NCBI GenBank assembly: GCA_964019415.1
Contig: OZ025881.1
Coordinates: 3,552,265 to 3,616,264 of the forward strand
Reading direction: 5' to 3'
From: Ianthella basta
Lineage: Eukaryota > Porifera > Demospongiae > Verongiida > Ianthellidae
DNA: 64,000 bases
Shown: in pieces, positions 34,414 to 44,119 of the stretch
How the letters are laid out: every line of letters begins with the position of its first letter
Position numbering within the stretch: position 1 is the stretch's first letter
Made by a program: the position numbers and the translations under genes
The notes under the pieces: generated by a model
What the model was told of the DNA's origin: nothing
Databases searched by the model: none
What the model saw: only the letters and a program-made list of their open reading frames with translations

Positions 34414-34605
34414 TGTACACTGATTGCACCTTTACCTTTTCATGCACACATTTTGCATTTCAAACTGTATTGATGACCATGTTTCTGAGCAGAATGCATG
34501 ATCAGTAAGGCTTGGCGAAAGCTTAAAATGTGAATGATAGGCCAGGAACCCGCCCGAAGGGCGGGTATTCAGCTAGTAGGCATAATGCTGATCAGCACTA
34601 GTTTC

Positions 34606-34611
34606 AATAAA
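34606..34611 (+). terminator. Displaced polyadenylation signal of copy 4
   Basis: AATAAA in the context TTTCAATAAATTAATG. The same signal occurs 107 bp after the stop of copy 4 if the Helitron is removed. It matches AATAAA after copies 9 and 11. Confidence 0.55.
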
Positions 34612-35662
34612 TTAATGTATTTCCAGTGCATTCCACATCATCCTTTTCACTTAAGTATACTTGGACCTAATGTGTATGTGCAGTATATTTCATGTTAAAA
34701 TTCATCCCATGTTGTACATGGCTGTTTGGTGCCCACATGCATGCACCTGTGTTGATTAGATTGAGAGTAGAAGGCACTAGAATCCAGGAAATGGTTGGGC
34801 ATGTATGCATTGTGTATGGTGTCCTGTGGAGCATATGGATAGGACTACAGAGGACCCCGATGATGATCTCACCGCAAGGTGAATCAACTGTTGAAATTAA
34901 TGGTCAGCCTACTTCTGTACACACTGTTACAAAATCAAAACCTCATCAATACAGAATCAGGAGAGTACAGTATTGGAATGGTAGATTGGTATTGTACATT
35001 CATATGTGCCTCTGTACAAAGTAGTAGGGCTGCAACAGATAGTAGATATTCACATCTGGATATCCTGACCTACCGTATGTTCATTTGATTATCCGCCATA
35101 TAATTAAGTATAGTCTTGTAATTAACCGAAGTGTGTCAACTACTGTATTCTAACTAATAGCCTTTTATAGTTTCACCCAAAAGTATCTTTGAGTTAACAC
35201 AGTTCAACTCAGTGTTCAGCACTCAGTGTAAGTTCATTGTATGCACCTAGGATATCAATTGTATAAACAGGACACACTCCCTAGTATATAAGAAACCAAG
35301 AATAGTTACAAAAATGGGACTGCCATATCATGAAAGTGAAGGAAAGATGTGTTGCTGTAAGGAGGTCTCACAGTGGTGAAAGCAACACCAGTCAGTGGTA
35401 GTCAACTGGAGCAGGAGTTACTTCTACCCAACAGGTGTTGTGTGCTCATGTAGCTATACGCATATGTACGTACATACACTAGAATGTCATTGAACTTTTA
35501 CAATATGCAGATGCCTTTTTCAGAGTGACACTGCACTGCAAAGAACGGATTTCAATCCACTTACGGATATCAGGCCTGTTTTACTGAGTGTGATAACTAT
35601 GACCTACAGCTCTATTATTCTACTGCCCACAGTGACACAGGTAGAGTGCCTTACTGAGCATA
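34612..35662. repeat. Class A 3' flank / class B 5' flank (between copies 4 and 5)
   Basis: Also present at about 42,740-43,590, 49,420-50,060 and 55,110-55,850. Shared blocks include CATCCCATGTTGTACATGGC, GTCCTGTGGAGCATATGGAT and TTTTACTGAGTGTGAT. Small ORFs inside are shared passively and lack any domain. Confidence 0.7.
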
Positions 35663-36425
35663 ATGACTGTCATCACCTACTCTCTCCAATTGCTGCTCAT
35701 CGCCATGACAGACATTGGCATAGCAGACCAACTAGTAAACAGTGATGCCAGTACTAAAGGACTGTCCTACCCTGGAGGATGTATCAGTGACTGGAGAGGA
35801 ATGAAGAAGGCTTACCTTGACCGTCAGTCCAGTGCTGATGTGGAGAACTCCATCTTCAACTTCTATCCCAGTGATGCCATCAACTACGATGTGCTGGTGA
35901 TGTTCTATGATGTGGGACCACCTCCCAACACCAGCACCAGTGGGAGAAGGGAGTGCTGCCAGCGAGGAAGCAAGGACTGCATCATTCCCTTCATCTACAG
36001 GTTCAAGATCTTCAGAGACATTTCTCCACAGCTGTTGCATGTCCACGCTGGTCATAGAACTTTCAATACCTCCAGATCTAGAGACGCATATGAAATAGCT
36101 CAACTCTGCTGGTCACCACCATCACTTTGCAGCAATAGCCAGATGGAGAGGCATCTGCAGGAATTCTCTAAGCAGGTACATTGTAAGTGGTATAGCCATA
36201 CATTAGTATAATGACATTCCAGCACAACGAGCTGGAATGTGTTTTAGCCGCAGTGTGCACAATACTGTTCAAGCACCAAAATTCTATACAATTCTTGACC
36301 TTATTAATTATAATGATTGTGTCCTTTCTTCAGTTTGTAGGTCTGTTGGTTGATGAAAACTTTCTAAACAGCCAGGTATCAGGCAATGTGTATAGTGCTT
36401 CCAGAATGATTTGACACAACCTTGC
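35663..36425 (+). pseudogene. Array copy 5 (class B), truncated in exon 2
   Basis: Exon 1 is 35663-36175 (171 codons) and fully open: signal peptide MTVITYSLQLLLIAMTDIGI, then a class B ectodomain (DISPQLLHVHAGHRTF). Exon 2 starts normally at 36334 but hits ATTTGA at about 36,409-36,414, where paralogues have ATTCGA. About 10 bases later homology ends: sequence jumps from CTTGCA to intergenic ACTTCAACAGCAGCG, removing all membrane segments. If transcribed, it could give only a secreted ectodomain of about 195 residues. Confidence 0.85.
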
Positions 36426-37469
36426 ACTTCAACAGCAGCGCCAGATGATTTACTAAAATTATGACCTCACACTAAACAATTCCACTGTGTTTCACAAACC
36501 ATGTATGAATGTATGTTGGTAAATACTGCCGGGCTATATGGAGAGAGTCTGAATATGTAACCCGATGCACAGAGTGCACAGTCCATGATCAATATGCTAT
36601 GCCACTGTAACTGCTATTGAACCAAAACTGATCCAATGCACAAATAGCTTTACTTGCCTGTAGTATACACACATAGACAGCGCTTCCTTGTTATATAGCT
36701 ATGTATATGATGGAGTAAGAGACACTTTAACTGCTTCAGAACAGTTATGAAAGTAACCAAAGAGCTGAGGATGGGTATGTGATACATAAAAGTGGTGAAC
36801 AGGGGACTGTTTGGAGTGCATGGTGGGGAAAGTGGACAGGGACAAGTGGGCTCCATACAGAGTGGAGACAATTTGACTTTTACATGAAGTAACACTGGCC
36901 AGCTGTAGTGTGCAGCCATCAAGCACATGTGTACACCAGAGGGCTGTATTACCAGATACACTTCTGAATGTAGTACACTGCAATTGGGGCTTGGTATATG
37001 CATTTCATGCACTGTTCATGTTAGCAATTGCGGTTGTGTAGCTAGTTATACAATTGTCTATCTATTTCCTTTGCAACAGAGTATATTTTAACGGTTAATG
37101 ATCCCACAGGTTGAAACTGTTGTACAATCTCATATTGTGCACACCTACGATATCACTGGCCATTTTCAGTGTTAAGTTAATTCATGTTATCTCAGAGGTA
37201 TACATTTTGGGAATTTTCAAGTTATAAGTGAAGGGAAAGGCAACCTGTCTGGTATGCAATAACACCATTGTAAAAAAGTAAACATCATTTGCAAACAGGA
37301 TGGTGACCATATAAGGAACCAATGTATACTAAGAATTTACAGCACACACATGCAAAAACACTGCTCAGGTTGACACCGGGCTTACAGAGGACAGATTTCA
37401 AAGGAGTTGAGTTGCACTATCAGGACCTGCTATACTAAGTGCAATATGACAGTATGATTAGCTACTACC
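36426..37469. repeat. Array intergenic unit after copy 5
   Basis: Matches 51,880-52,690 and 60,820-61,990. It holds no gene and ends at the 9-bp target of the MULE-like element. Confidence 0.7.
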
Positions 37470-37630
37470 AAGAGTAGATAAGAGATGAGAGTATGCAACC
37501 GCGTATCCCTGCGTGTATAACAGCATTTTTCTAAAATGACGTAGCAACACGTCACACGTGGGCATGGTAACGCTACTAAATATTCTGATGTAATGGATGA
37601 ATATCATTAACTCGCCAGTCTGTACGTATT

Positions 37631-37917
37631 CGGCATCGATTGCGCAGCTCTCGGTTTGCTACTCGTGAGTTCAACGATGTCCAGGACCAGCTGGTTGACG
37701 CCGGTCTCTTCACTGGATAGATCGAGCCTAGAACTTAATGCGTAGCCACCGTGAAACTCGGAGGTTAGCGATGCGGAGCTGTGGATGGCAGCGCTGTGAC
37801 CCAAATCCACGCTTGCTGTCCTGGTCCTTCCTCGCGGGCGCTGCAGAGATGTCCTGGACATTGTTGCAACTCCCGACCAACAAACCGAAAGGCTCGCAAT
37901 CGTTGCCGAGTACATAC
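37631..37917. mobile_element. Nested palindromic insertion in the left MULE arm
   Basis: A ~285-bp block that interrupts the left arm and is absent from the right arm. Its ends are inverted (GTACGTATTCGGCATCGATT against GTATGTACTCGGCAACGATT on the other strand), and ATGTCCAGGAC is also inverted inside. Confidence 0.65.
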
Positions 37918-38133
37918 TAGTCTGGCCCGCTAGACCGTCCCGTAAGCCCGGTAGGCGCGGAAGGGAAGGGACGGTCTAGCGGCACTCTAGATTAGTTCAC
38001 ACCTCGAGGACCAATCAGATTCGACTGTGCCGAATTGCACACACCAATATTCATAGCTTCTTTTGACCACAGGAACGCATTATCTCTTTGAAGTCTACTC
38101 AGCTGCGCTCTCTCTAGATCGGTTCCGTTAGCA

Positions 38134-38664
38134 ATGAAGAACGCAAGATTTTGCCGCATTTGTCTCCGCTCGCTCGACGAGAACTGCTACCTTCTTTGCA
38201 AGATCACCAATGAAGGACTCACCGCTGCAGGTCATGCTCTTTTTCTCCTTACCAAGATCGACAGCAGAAATGAAGTCCGAGAAGATGCACCTACGCGGCT
38301 TTGCAAGAGTTGCTACGATGCTGTCCTTCGAGTCAAGAAGAACGATGATGATGTGGCAGCGAAAACGAAGTCATTGAAAGAAAGACTAGCAAAGTCGAGG
38401 TCGTTTTTCTTCGGGACAAAGTCTCAGCCAGAGTCGTCCGGCCCCATGCCTTCGAGAATACCCACCCCTACCAGGTCACCTTCTTGCAAACGTATTCTAA
38501 CGGAGCGAAGTCAGAGAACGTCCGCAAGAAAGTTGACATGGCACGTGGCCTCCGGTCCTCTTCGCCGTAAATCGCTAATTCGCGTCTCCATCAGCGCAAT
38601 CAACGGCGATATTGCCAACACGGCTGAAGGAGAAGCGTGTTGCTTGAAGGCGTCGCAAAGATGA
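38134..38664 (+). CDS. ZAD-like C4 zinc-finger protein fragment inside the MULE-like element
   Basis: An open frame of 176 codons from ATG. It begins FCRICLRS, with Cys7 and Cys10, and continues to RLCKSCYDAVL, with Cys57 and Cys60. This C-x2-C...C-x2-C spacing with intervening GHALFLLTKID recalls ZAD-type zinc fingers, which mediate dimerisation of DNA-binding proteins. A Lys/Ser/Pro-rich stretch follows. Its 3' end runs antisense through the helicase fragment from 38,511, so the last ~50 codons are probably not native. Likely a 3'-truncated gene fragment or part of the transposon's own repertoire. Function is unknown. Confidence 0.5.
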   Translation: MKNARFCRICLRSLDENCYLLCKITNEGLTAAGHALFLLTKIDSRNEVREDAPTRLCKSCYDAVLRVKKNDDDVAAKTKSLKERLAKSRSFFFGTKSQPESSGPMPSRIPTPTRSPSCKRILTERSQRTSARKLTWHVASGPLRRKSLIRVSISAINGDIANTAEGEACCLKASQR

Positions 38665-38843
38665 GGCAGCAACTCGAAGACGACCGATTTGCTATGTCCC
38701 GTTGAAAGGCTCACGAGAGTGTCCCTTTCGGCTAATACAGATTTGAGGGCTTCTTTCTGGTGACTGCTTAGGAGTAAACCAGACTTTCCAATAGTTTGGA
38801 GAGAATCCATGAGGTGTGAGTCAAACAATTTCGATCGATCCAT
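38511..38843 (-). pseudogene. RecQ-like helicase N-terminal fragment inside the MULE-like element
   Basis: It starts MDRSKLFDSHLMDSLQ. Motif 0 is SSHQKEALKSVL, motif I is SLSTGHSKS (canonical TG.GKS has Gly where this has Ser) and motif Ia is AISPLIALMETRISDLRRRG. This order is characteristic of RecQ-family superfamily 2 helicases. The fragment stops before the DEAD/DEAH box, so it cannot be an active ATPase. It faces the zinc-finger fragment tail to tail and overlaps it by about 150 bp, as if a longer element lost its centre. Confidence 0.7.
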
Positions 38844-39238
38844 TTTCCCTTCTGCAAGACGAATCTTCGTTCGCGATCATGAGACACAGGAGTCAGATAA
38901 GAGATAGAGTGCGTTCCTGCGGTCGAACCAACCTATGAATATTGGTTTGGTCTTCGAGGTGTGAACTAATCTAGAGTGCCGCTAGACCGTCCCTTCCCTT
39001 CCGCGCCTGTAGGCGTTTACGTGGGACGGTCTAGCAAGCCAGACTAAGTACATACAGACTGGCAGATCGAGTTAATAGTATTAATCCACTACATCAGAAT
39101 AGTAAGTACGTTACCATGCCTATGTTAGCCATACCATGCCCACGTGTGACGTGTTGCTGCGTCATTTTAGAAAAATGCTGTTACGGGTGCGTATACGCGG
39201 TTGCACACTCTCATCTCTTATCTACTCTTGCCACTACC

Positions 39239-39790
39239 CAATAAGCCCAAGGTGCACATGGTCTAGCTAGCCAGACTAGTAGTTTCTGTGGTTATGCACA
39301 GCCTCCTACACTTTGATGTGCAGCAAGGTGCAGTCATGTACAACAGATGAGTCAGTGCATACATGTGCCTGTGCATCAGACAGCGTGCACGATAGTGCAG
39401 TCTATGTAGGGATGGTGGTGGTTGTTTGTATGTTGTAATACAAACAAAAAGTAGTGCTATTACCATTTTTTGCATTTCGGTCAATATCTTAAACACCCTT
39501 GGGCCTCAACCCAATATATGGCATACCAACCTCCCTTATAAATGCATTATATAATACCACAACATGTGTCAGTAGAGTACATGCACTAGTTGCTGGTAGT
39601 AGTAAAGTAGCAAAGTAACTTGCAATTGGTGAATATACTGAAAACAGCAACCATTAGAAGTAGCAACTGGTAACTGAAATGTGAATGATGTCACCATCTG
39701 ATGTCAGTGTTCAGTACAAGTTGTTATTCATCTCTCAGGGAGGTACATTTTGGGAATGACCAAGTCAAACGTGAATATTGAAAAGCCAAT
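39239..39790. repeat. Class A 5' flank of copy 6
   Basis: Same blocks as upstream of copy 2: GCATCAGACAGCGTGCACG, CACCCTTGGGCCT and TAATACCACAACATGTGTCA. No gene is seen. Confidence 0.7.
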
Positions 39791-39791
39791 C

Positions 39792-39820
39792 TATAAAAAC
39801 AAGCAAAACCACTTTTCAGT
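39792..39820 (+). promoter_or_regulatory. Core promoter of copy 6 (TATA plus initiator)
   Basis: TATAAAAA at 39792-39799 and TCAGT at 39816-39820, with 26 bp between the first T and the initiator A. This predicts a 5' UTR of about 77 nt. Confidence 0.6.
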
Positions 39821-39894
39821 ATAACACTGCACTGTTTATGACAGGTTTCACGCCAGTGGAGATACAGTTATAGACTGCCTTATTTCTGAGCACA

Positions 39895-42629
39895 ATGACT
39901 ATGATCAGCTACTCCCATCTACTGCTACTCATCACCGTGACAACTGTCACCACAGCAACCCAGCCATCAGATGACAATGCCAGTGAAGGAAGTTCCAACT
40001 CTAACGGATGTATCAGTGACTGGAGAGGACTGAAGAAAGCTTACCTTGACCGTCAGTCCAGTGCTGATGTGGAGAACTCCATCTTCAACTTCTATCCCAG
40101 CGACGCCATCAAATATGGTGTTCTAGTCATGTTCTATGATGTGGGACCAACTCCCAACACCAGCACCAGTGGGAGAAGGGAGTGCTGCCAGCGAGGAAGC
40201 AAGGACTGCATCATTCACTTCATCTACAGGTTCAGGATCTTCAGAGACATATATCCACCACTGCTATATGCTCGTGCAGGTCATAATAAAATGGACAGTG
40301 TTTCATCATATGAATTAACCCAGCTCTGTTGGTCACCACCACCACTCTGCAACAGTAGCTTGATGGAGAAATGTTTGAGTGAATTCTCTAAGCAGGTACA
40401 ATTGAGAGGTAACATAGATACATCAGTTAAGCTGTATATATACCAGGGCAAGGTGCCAACATGTTGCATGAACTGTAGACACATGTATTAGTTATAACAC
40501 CTCCTTGAGGGATGTCGCTGATTTATAAGCACGAGGCCCGAGGGCGCGAAGCGCCCGAGGGGGGAGTGCTTATAAATGATTTAAGTGATTTATTTGCCGA
40601 ACAAAGGGAAGCGTGGGCGAATATTAATTGGTTTCTTGCCAAATAAGGCAAGTATTAGGGAAGCGCGGGCGAATCCAATGCATTTCTATTCATTACGAGA
40701 GCTAGCTAGCGAACAGCCAAGCGGGTCAGGCAGAAACGTCGGTACGCTACACTTCCGGAAACCTCTTCTTCTACGGAGGAGACGTCTTGCCCCGCTCCTG
40801 CAACGCGATCGAGACTTGGCTGGTGAATCGTGGTCGGCGGAATGTGCGCCCGACGGCATTGGAGGCGGAGGGAGCCAAGCTGGCTCAGAGGAATCTGACG
40901 GTGGGAAAGCACGATGGATCGGTGATCAGCTGCGTGGGAACTGACCGTGATCTGAGACTCTATGTTCGTTCGGTAGCTAGCTAGCTACGTAGCTACGTAC
41001 TTGAGATGTCTTTCCGACCGGGTCCTCTCGTGCGGAAGAATCGGCCACCCATCGACGCACAAATTTCGTCTAATCGACAGCTGCAGTACGGTAGAACGGC
41101 AGTAATCAGCTTGCTCAGTGCTTCCAATAGGATGAAGCTTAAGATTTTTGTGCCCTTTTCTATGACTAAAAGTACAGTGGCACCATAGATTTTCAAAACC
41201 CAACCATATTAATGGTTGGGTAGTGTAGAGTTACTGTATGCTTCATTGAACTATTCTTGTGTTTTGATCTGAATGCATGCACTTGCATGTGAAGTGTTGT
41301 TGCTATTGATTGAATCACACTGAACCCGATTAGATATTTTTGTGAACCTGATTAGATATTCTTGCTCTCCAATAAGATATAATCACTCTCCTATAAGATA
41401 TAATCGCTCTCCAATAAGATATAATCGCTGTCTGATAACAAATTGTCACCTTTCACTGCAAGTAGCACTTTTATAGTCACTCAATAAACATAGCAACCAC
41501 CTAGCAATGGCAAATAAGCATACATATTTAATGCAGCAGCTGTTATCTAACTGAATATTATGCACACAAAATTATTCAATCACCCTAAACTGCTTAATTA
41601 AAGATGTGAATAATGATTGTTGCATTTCTTCAGTTTGTAGGTCTGGCACTTGATGAAAACCTTGCAAATGGTCAGGTATTGACATACGTACACAGTTCTT
41701 CCAGAGTCTTTCGATCCAACATTCATGGTACTCTAACTGCCATCCCCATCCTCCTGTTCGCCACTGTGGACCTGTTCCTGGTCCTCTATATGCACCATAG
41801 CTGGGGAACAATGAGCACAGTGATGACTCACTCACAGTGGGCAAGACACATCATGAGGGCCACCATGCTGGCATCATGGGTACTATTTCTGTGGATGATA
41901 TTGCACTTCTACACAACAACAAAAGTAGCAAGTGATGTTGTTCGAGAGGAAAAACCAGTTAGCCTGTTTCAAGATATTTACACTCCACAGGTGACTTCTG
42001 GCTATGTTCAGTTTGGCTCCTTCCTGGCCATATTGCTCTTTGAAGCTCCTTTACTCATTGTGTACTTCTTCCACAAGTTCACTGACCTCCACAATAGGAA
42101 GCAGCAGCTATTCAAGACTAACTGTCATCTGTGCTACTGGATCACAGTCCTCTGTGACACACTCGGTGGTATTGGTGTGGTGGCAGCTGTCCAGATTGCT
42201 TCAGTATACATCTTCTATATTGCACTGTTCTTAACAGTGTCATCCATTTTCACTATAGCATGGGTTATGAACGCGATAGCCAATATTACTGTAGGCATTG
42301 TGTGTGTAGTGATGCTACTGGAGATGGCCACCTCTTGCTGTAAAACATGTTCATTTGAAAGAATCTTCAAAGGACTTGCCTTCCTTCTGTTGGGAATGCT
42401 CTGCATTGCTTTCAATTACTATGCAGTTAAGCAAGTGAGGGATGATAAACAGAGCAACCATAACTCCATTCGTGATCTGTTGACATCACTGGTGTCTTCA
42501 GCCATTATTGCCATATATGGGTATATATTGAAGAAGCTGTTGCATCAGAAGAAGGAAGGTGGGGGTATGAAAGAGAAGGAAATCCTGGAATTGGCACCAC
42601 TGATTCAGAAAGAACAGAACGTTCCATAA
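39895..42629 (+). CDS. Array copy 6 (class A), intact signal-peptide 7-TM membrane protein
   Basis: Exon 1 is 39895-40395 (167 codons, from MTMISYSHLLLLI) and exon 2 is 41634-42629 (331 codons plus TAA). Together they give 498 residues. The intron, 1,238 bp against about 205 bp in copies 4 and 11, has been enlarged by a GC-rich insertion (about 40,487-41,518). The ectodomain keeps the family Cys and the PNTST and CNSS glycosylation sites. All seven membrane segments, the TSCCKTC loop and the HNSIRDLLTSLVSSAI segment before membrane segment 7 are present. The tail reads ELAPLIQKEQNVP, keeping the acidic dileucine form E..PLI. Topology is expected to be N-out and C-in. AATGAA replaces the AATAAA found after copies 9 and 11. 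Confidence 0.85.
40487..41518. mobile_element. Unclassified ~1-kb insertion in the intron of copy 6
   Basis: Absent from the introns of all paralogues. It is much more GC-rich than its surroundings in its first 550 bp. It contains a hairpin-prone block at about 40,525-40,578 (ATAAGCACGAGGCCCGAGGG, then CGCGAAGCGCCCGAGG...GTGCTTAT), a CCCAACCAT...ATGGTTGGG hairpin at about 41,200-41,221, and a small tandem repeat. The 60-119 codon ORFs inside show no domain I know. Confidence 0.65.
41365..41427. repeat. Three tandem 21-bp repeats
   Basis: CTCTCCAATAAGATATAATC(A/G) at 41365-41385, 41386-41406 and 41407-41427, differing by one or two bases. Partial copies flank them (GATTAGATATTCTTG, CTGTCTGATAAC). 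Confidence 0.9.
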
Positions 42630-43596
42630 TGTTTGAAGATATTGACATGTTGTAAGCCTGCATTGCTTGTGTGTCCTATACAGTACATTAGTTTGGGTGT
42701 CTTAAAGAGCATGCTGTGTATAGGCATAATGCTGATCAGTACTAGTTTCAATGAATTAATGTATTTCCAGTGCATTCCACATCACCCTTTTCGCTTAAGT
42801 ATACTTGGACCTAATGTGTATGTGCAGTATATTTCATGTTAAACTTCATCCCATGTTGTACATGGCTGTTTGGTGCCCACATGCATGCACCTGTATTCAT
42901 TAGATTAAGAGTAGAATGCACTGGAATCCAGGAAATGGTTGTGCATGTATGCATTGTGTATGGTGTCCTGTGGAGCATATGGATAGGACTACAGAGGGCC
43001 CTGATGCATGGTCTCACTGCAAGGTGAATCAACTGTTGAAATTAATGGTCAGTCTACTTCTGTACAGCCTGTTACAAAACCACAACCTCATCAATACAGA
43101 ATCAGGAGAGTACAGTATTGGAATGGTAGATTGGTATCGTACATTCATATGTGCTTCTGTGCAAAGTAGTAGGGCTGCAACAGATAGTAGATATTCACAT
43201 CTGGATATCCTGACCTACCGTATGTTTATTCGATTATCTGGCATATAATTAAGTATAGTCTTGTAATTAACCCCAGTGTGTCAACTACTGTATTCTATTT
43301 AATAGCCTTTAAAGTTTACACCCAAAAGTATCTTTGAGTTAATACAGTTCAACTCAGTGTTCAGCACTCGGTGTAAGTTCATTGTATGCACCTAGTATAT
43401 CAATTGTATAAACAGGACACACACCCTACGTAGTATATAAGGAACGAAGAAGTAAAGAGAAGAAGCGACTACCATATCATGAAAGAATACAATTCTAGAT
43501 CCCGTGAATTATAATAGGATACACAAACCTTGAGTGACACTGCAGAAAATGGATCTTAATCCACTTACGGCTATCAGGCCTGTTTTACTGAGTGTG
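42630..43596. repeat. Class A 3' flank / class B 5' flank (between copies 6 and 7)
   Basis: The uninterrupted TGTGTATAGGCATAATG at about 42,715-42,731 is the empty site for the Helitron. The rest matches 34,612-35,600. No gene is seen. Confidence 0.7.
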
Positions 43597-44119
43597 ATGG
43601 CTATGATCTACAGCTCTACAGTTCTACTGCCTTCTACTGCTGCCAGCGAGGAAGCAAGGACTGCATCATTCACTTCATCTACAGGTTCAGGATCTTCAGA
43701 TACATTTCTCCACAGCTGTTGCATGCATGTCCGCGCTGGTCATAGAACTTTCAATACCTCCAGATCTAGAGATGCATATGAGATAACTCAACTCTGCTGG
43801 TCACCACCATCACTTTGCAGCAATAGCCAGATGGAGAGGGATCTGGAATTCTCTAAGCAGGTACATTGTAAGCGTTATAGCCATACATTAGTATAAAGAC
43901 ATACCAGCACAGCTGGAATGTGTTTTAGCTGCAGTGTGCACAATGTTATTCAGGCACCAAAATTCTATACAATTCTTGACCTTATGAATTATAAGGGTTG
44001 TGTCATTTCTTCAGTTTGTAAGTCTGTTACTTGATGAAAACTTTCTAAACAGCCAGGTATCAGGCTATGTGTATAGTGCTTCCAGAACCATTCGACACAG
44101 CCTTGCAAGTGTTCTAACT
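43597..44119 (+). pseudogene. Array copy 7 (class B), internally deleted remnant
   Basis: The class B 5' context and start (ATGGCTATGATCTACAGC) remain. About 270 bp is lost, from the signal peptide to CCQRGSKDC, joining the leader to TGCTGCCAGCGAGG in the wrong frame. The rest of exon 1 (to 43862) and the donor GTACATTG remain. Exon 2 starts at 44015 (TTTGTAAGTCTG) but stops at GTTCTAACTG (about 44,119), where a foldback element begins. No membrane segment is encoded. Confidence 0.85.

Larger units (their letters stand above)
28603..34576 (+). mobile_element. Helitron, complete ends, degenerate RepHel
   Basis: It begins TCTTATTGTAAG after an A and ends CTAG before a T, the expected A|T target. 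The 3' end has the hairpin ACCCGCCCGAAGGGCGGGT (34548-34566), six bases before CTAG. Flanks GCTGTGTA and TAGGCATAATGCTG are contiguous in the paralogous flanks of copies 6 (about 42,717), 9 (49,382) and 11 (55,076), which are empty sites. It is 5,974 bp long. It lies in the 3' UTR of copy 4, so that gene's AATAAA (34606-34611) is now about 6 kb from its stop codon. It encodes Rep and PIF1-like helicase regions with multiple stops and shifts. Confidence 0.95.
37470..39229. mobile_element. MULE-like transposon with long inverted termini and 9-bp target duplication
   Basis: The left end AAGAGTAGATAAGAGATGAG is inverted at the right end. Homology of the arms continues for over 100 bp (ACAGCATTTTTCTAAAATGA, CACACGTGGGCATGG). 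The flanks GCTACTACC (37461-37469) and GCCACTACC (39230-39238) form a 9-bp duplication with one mismatch. The empty site is visible near 61,995 (CAGCTATTACC followed by the same downstream text). Long termini plus a 9-bp duplication suggest the Mutator superfamily. Inner inverted GCTAGACCGTCCC/GGGACGGTCTAGC blocks lie at about 37,930-37,978 and 38,982-39,033. No transposase is seen. It carries two gene fragments. Confidence 0.8.

Noticed and set aside
28603-34576. Host PIF1 helicase gene
   Set aside because: Rep HUH motifs, Helitron termini and paralogous empty sites show that it is a transposon.
40585-40944. 119-codon ORF in the copy 6 intron insertion
   Set aside because: GC-rich sequence gives long open frames on both strands here, and nothing is recognisable.
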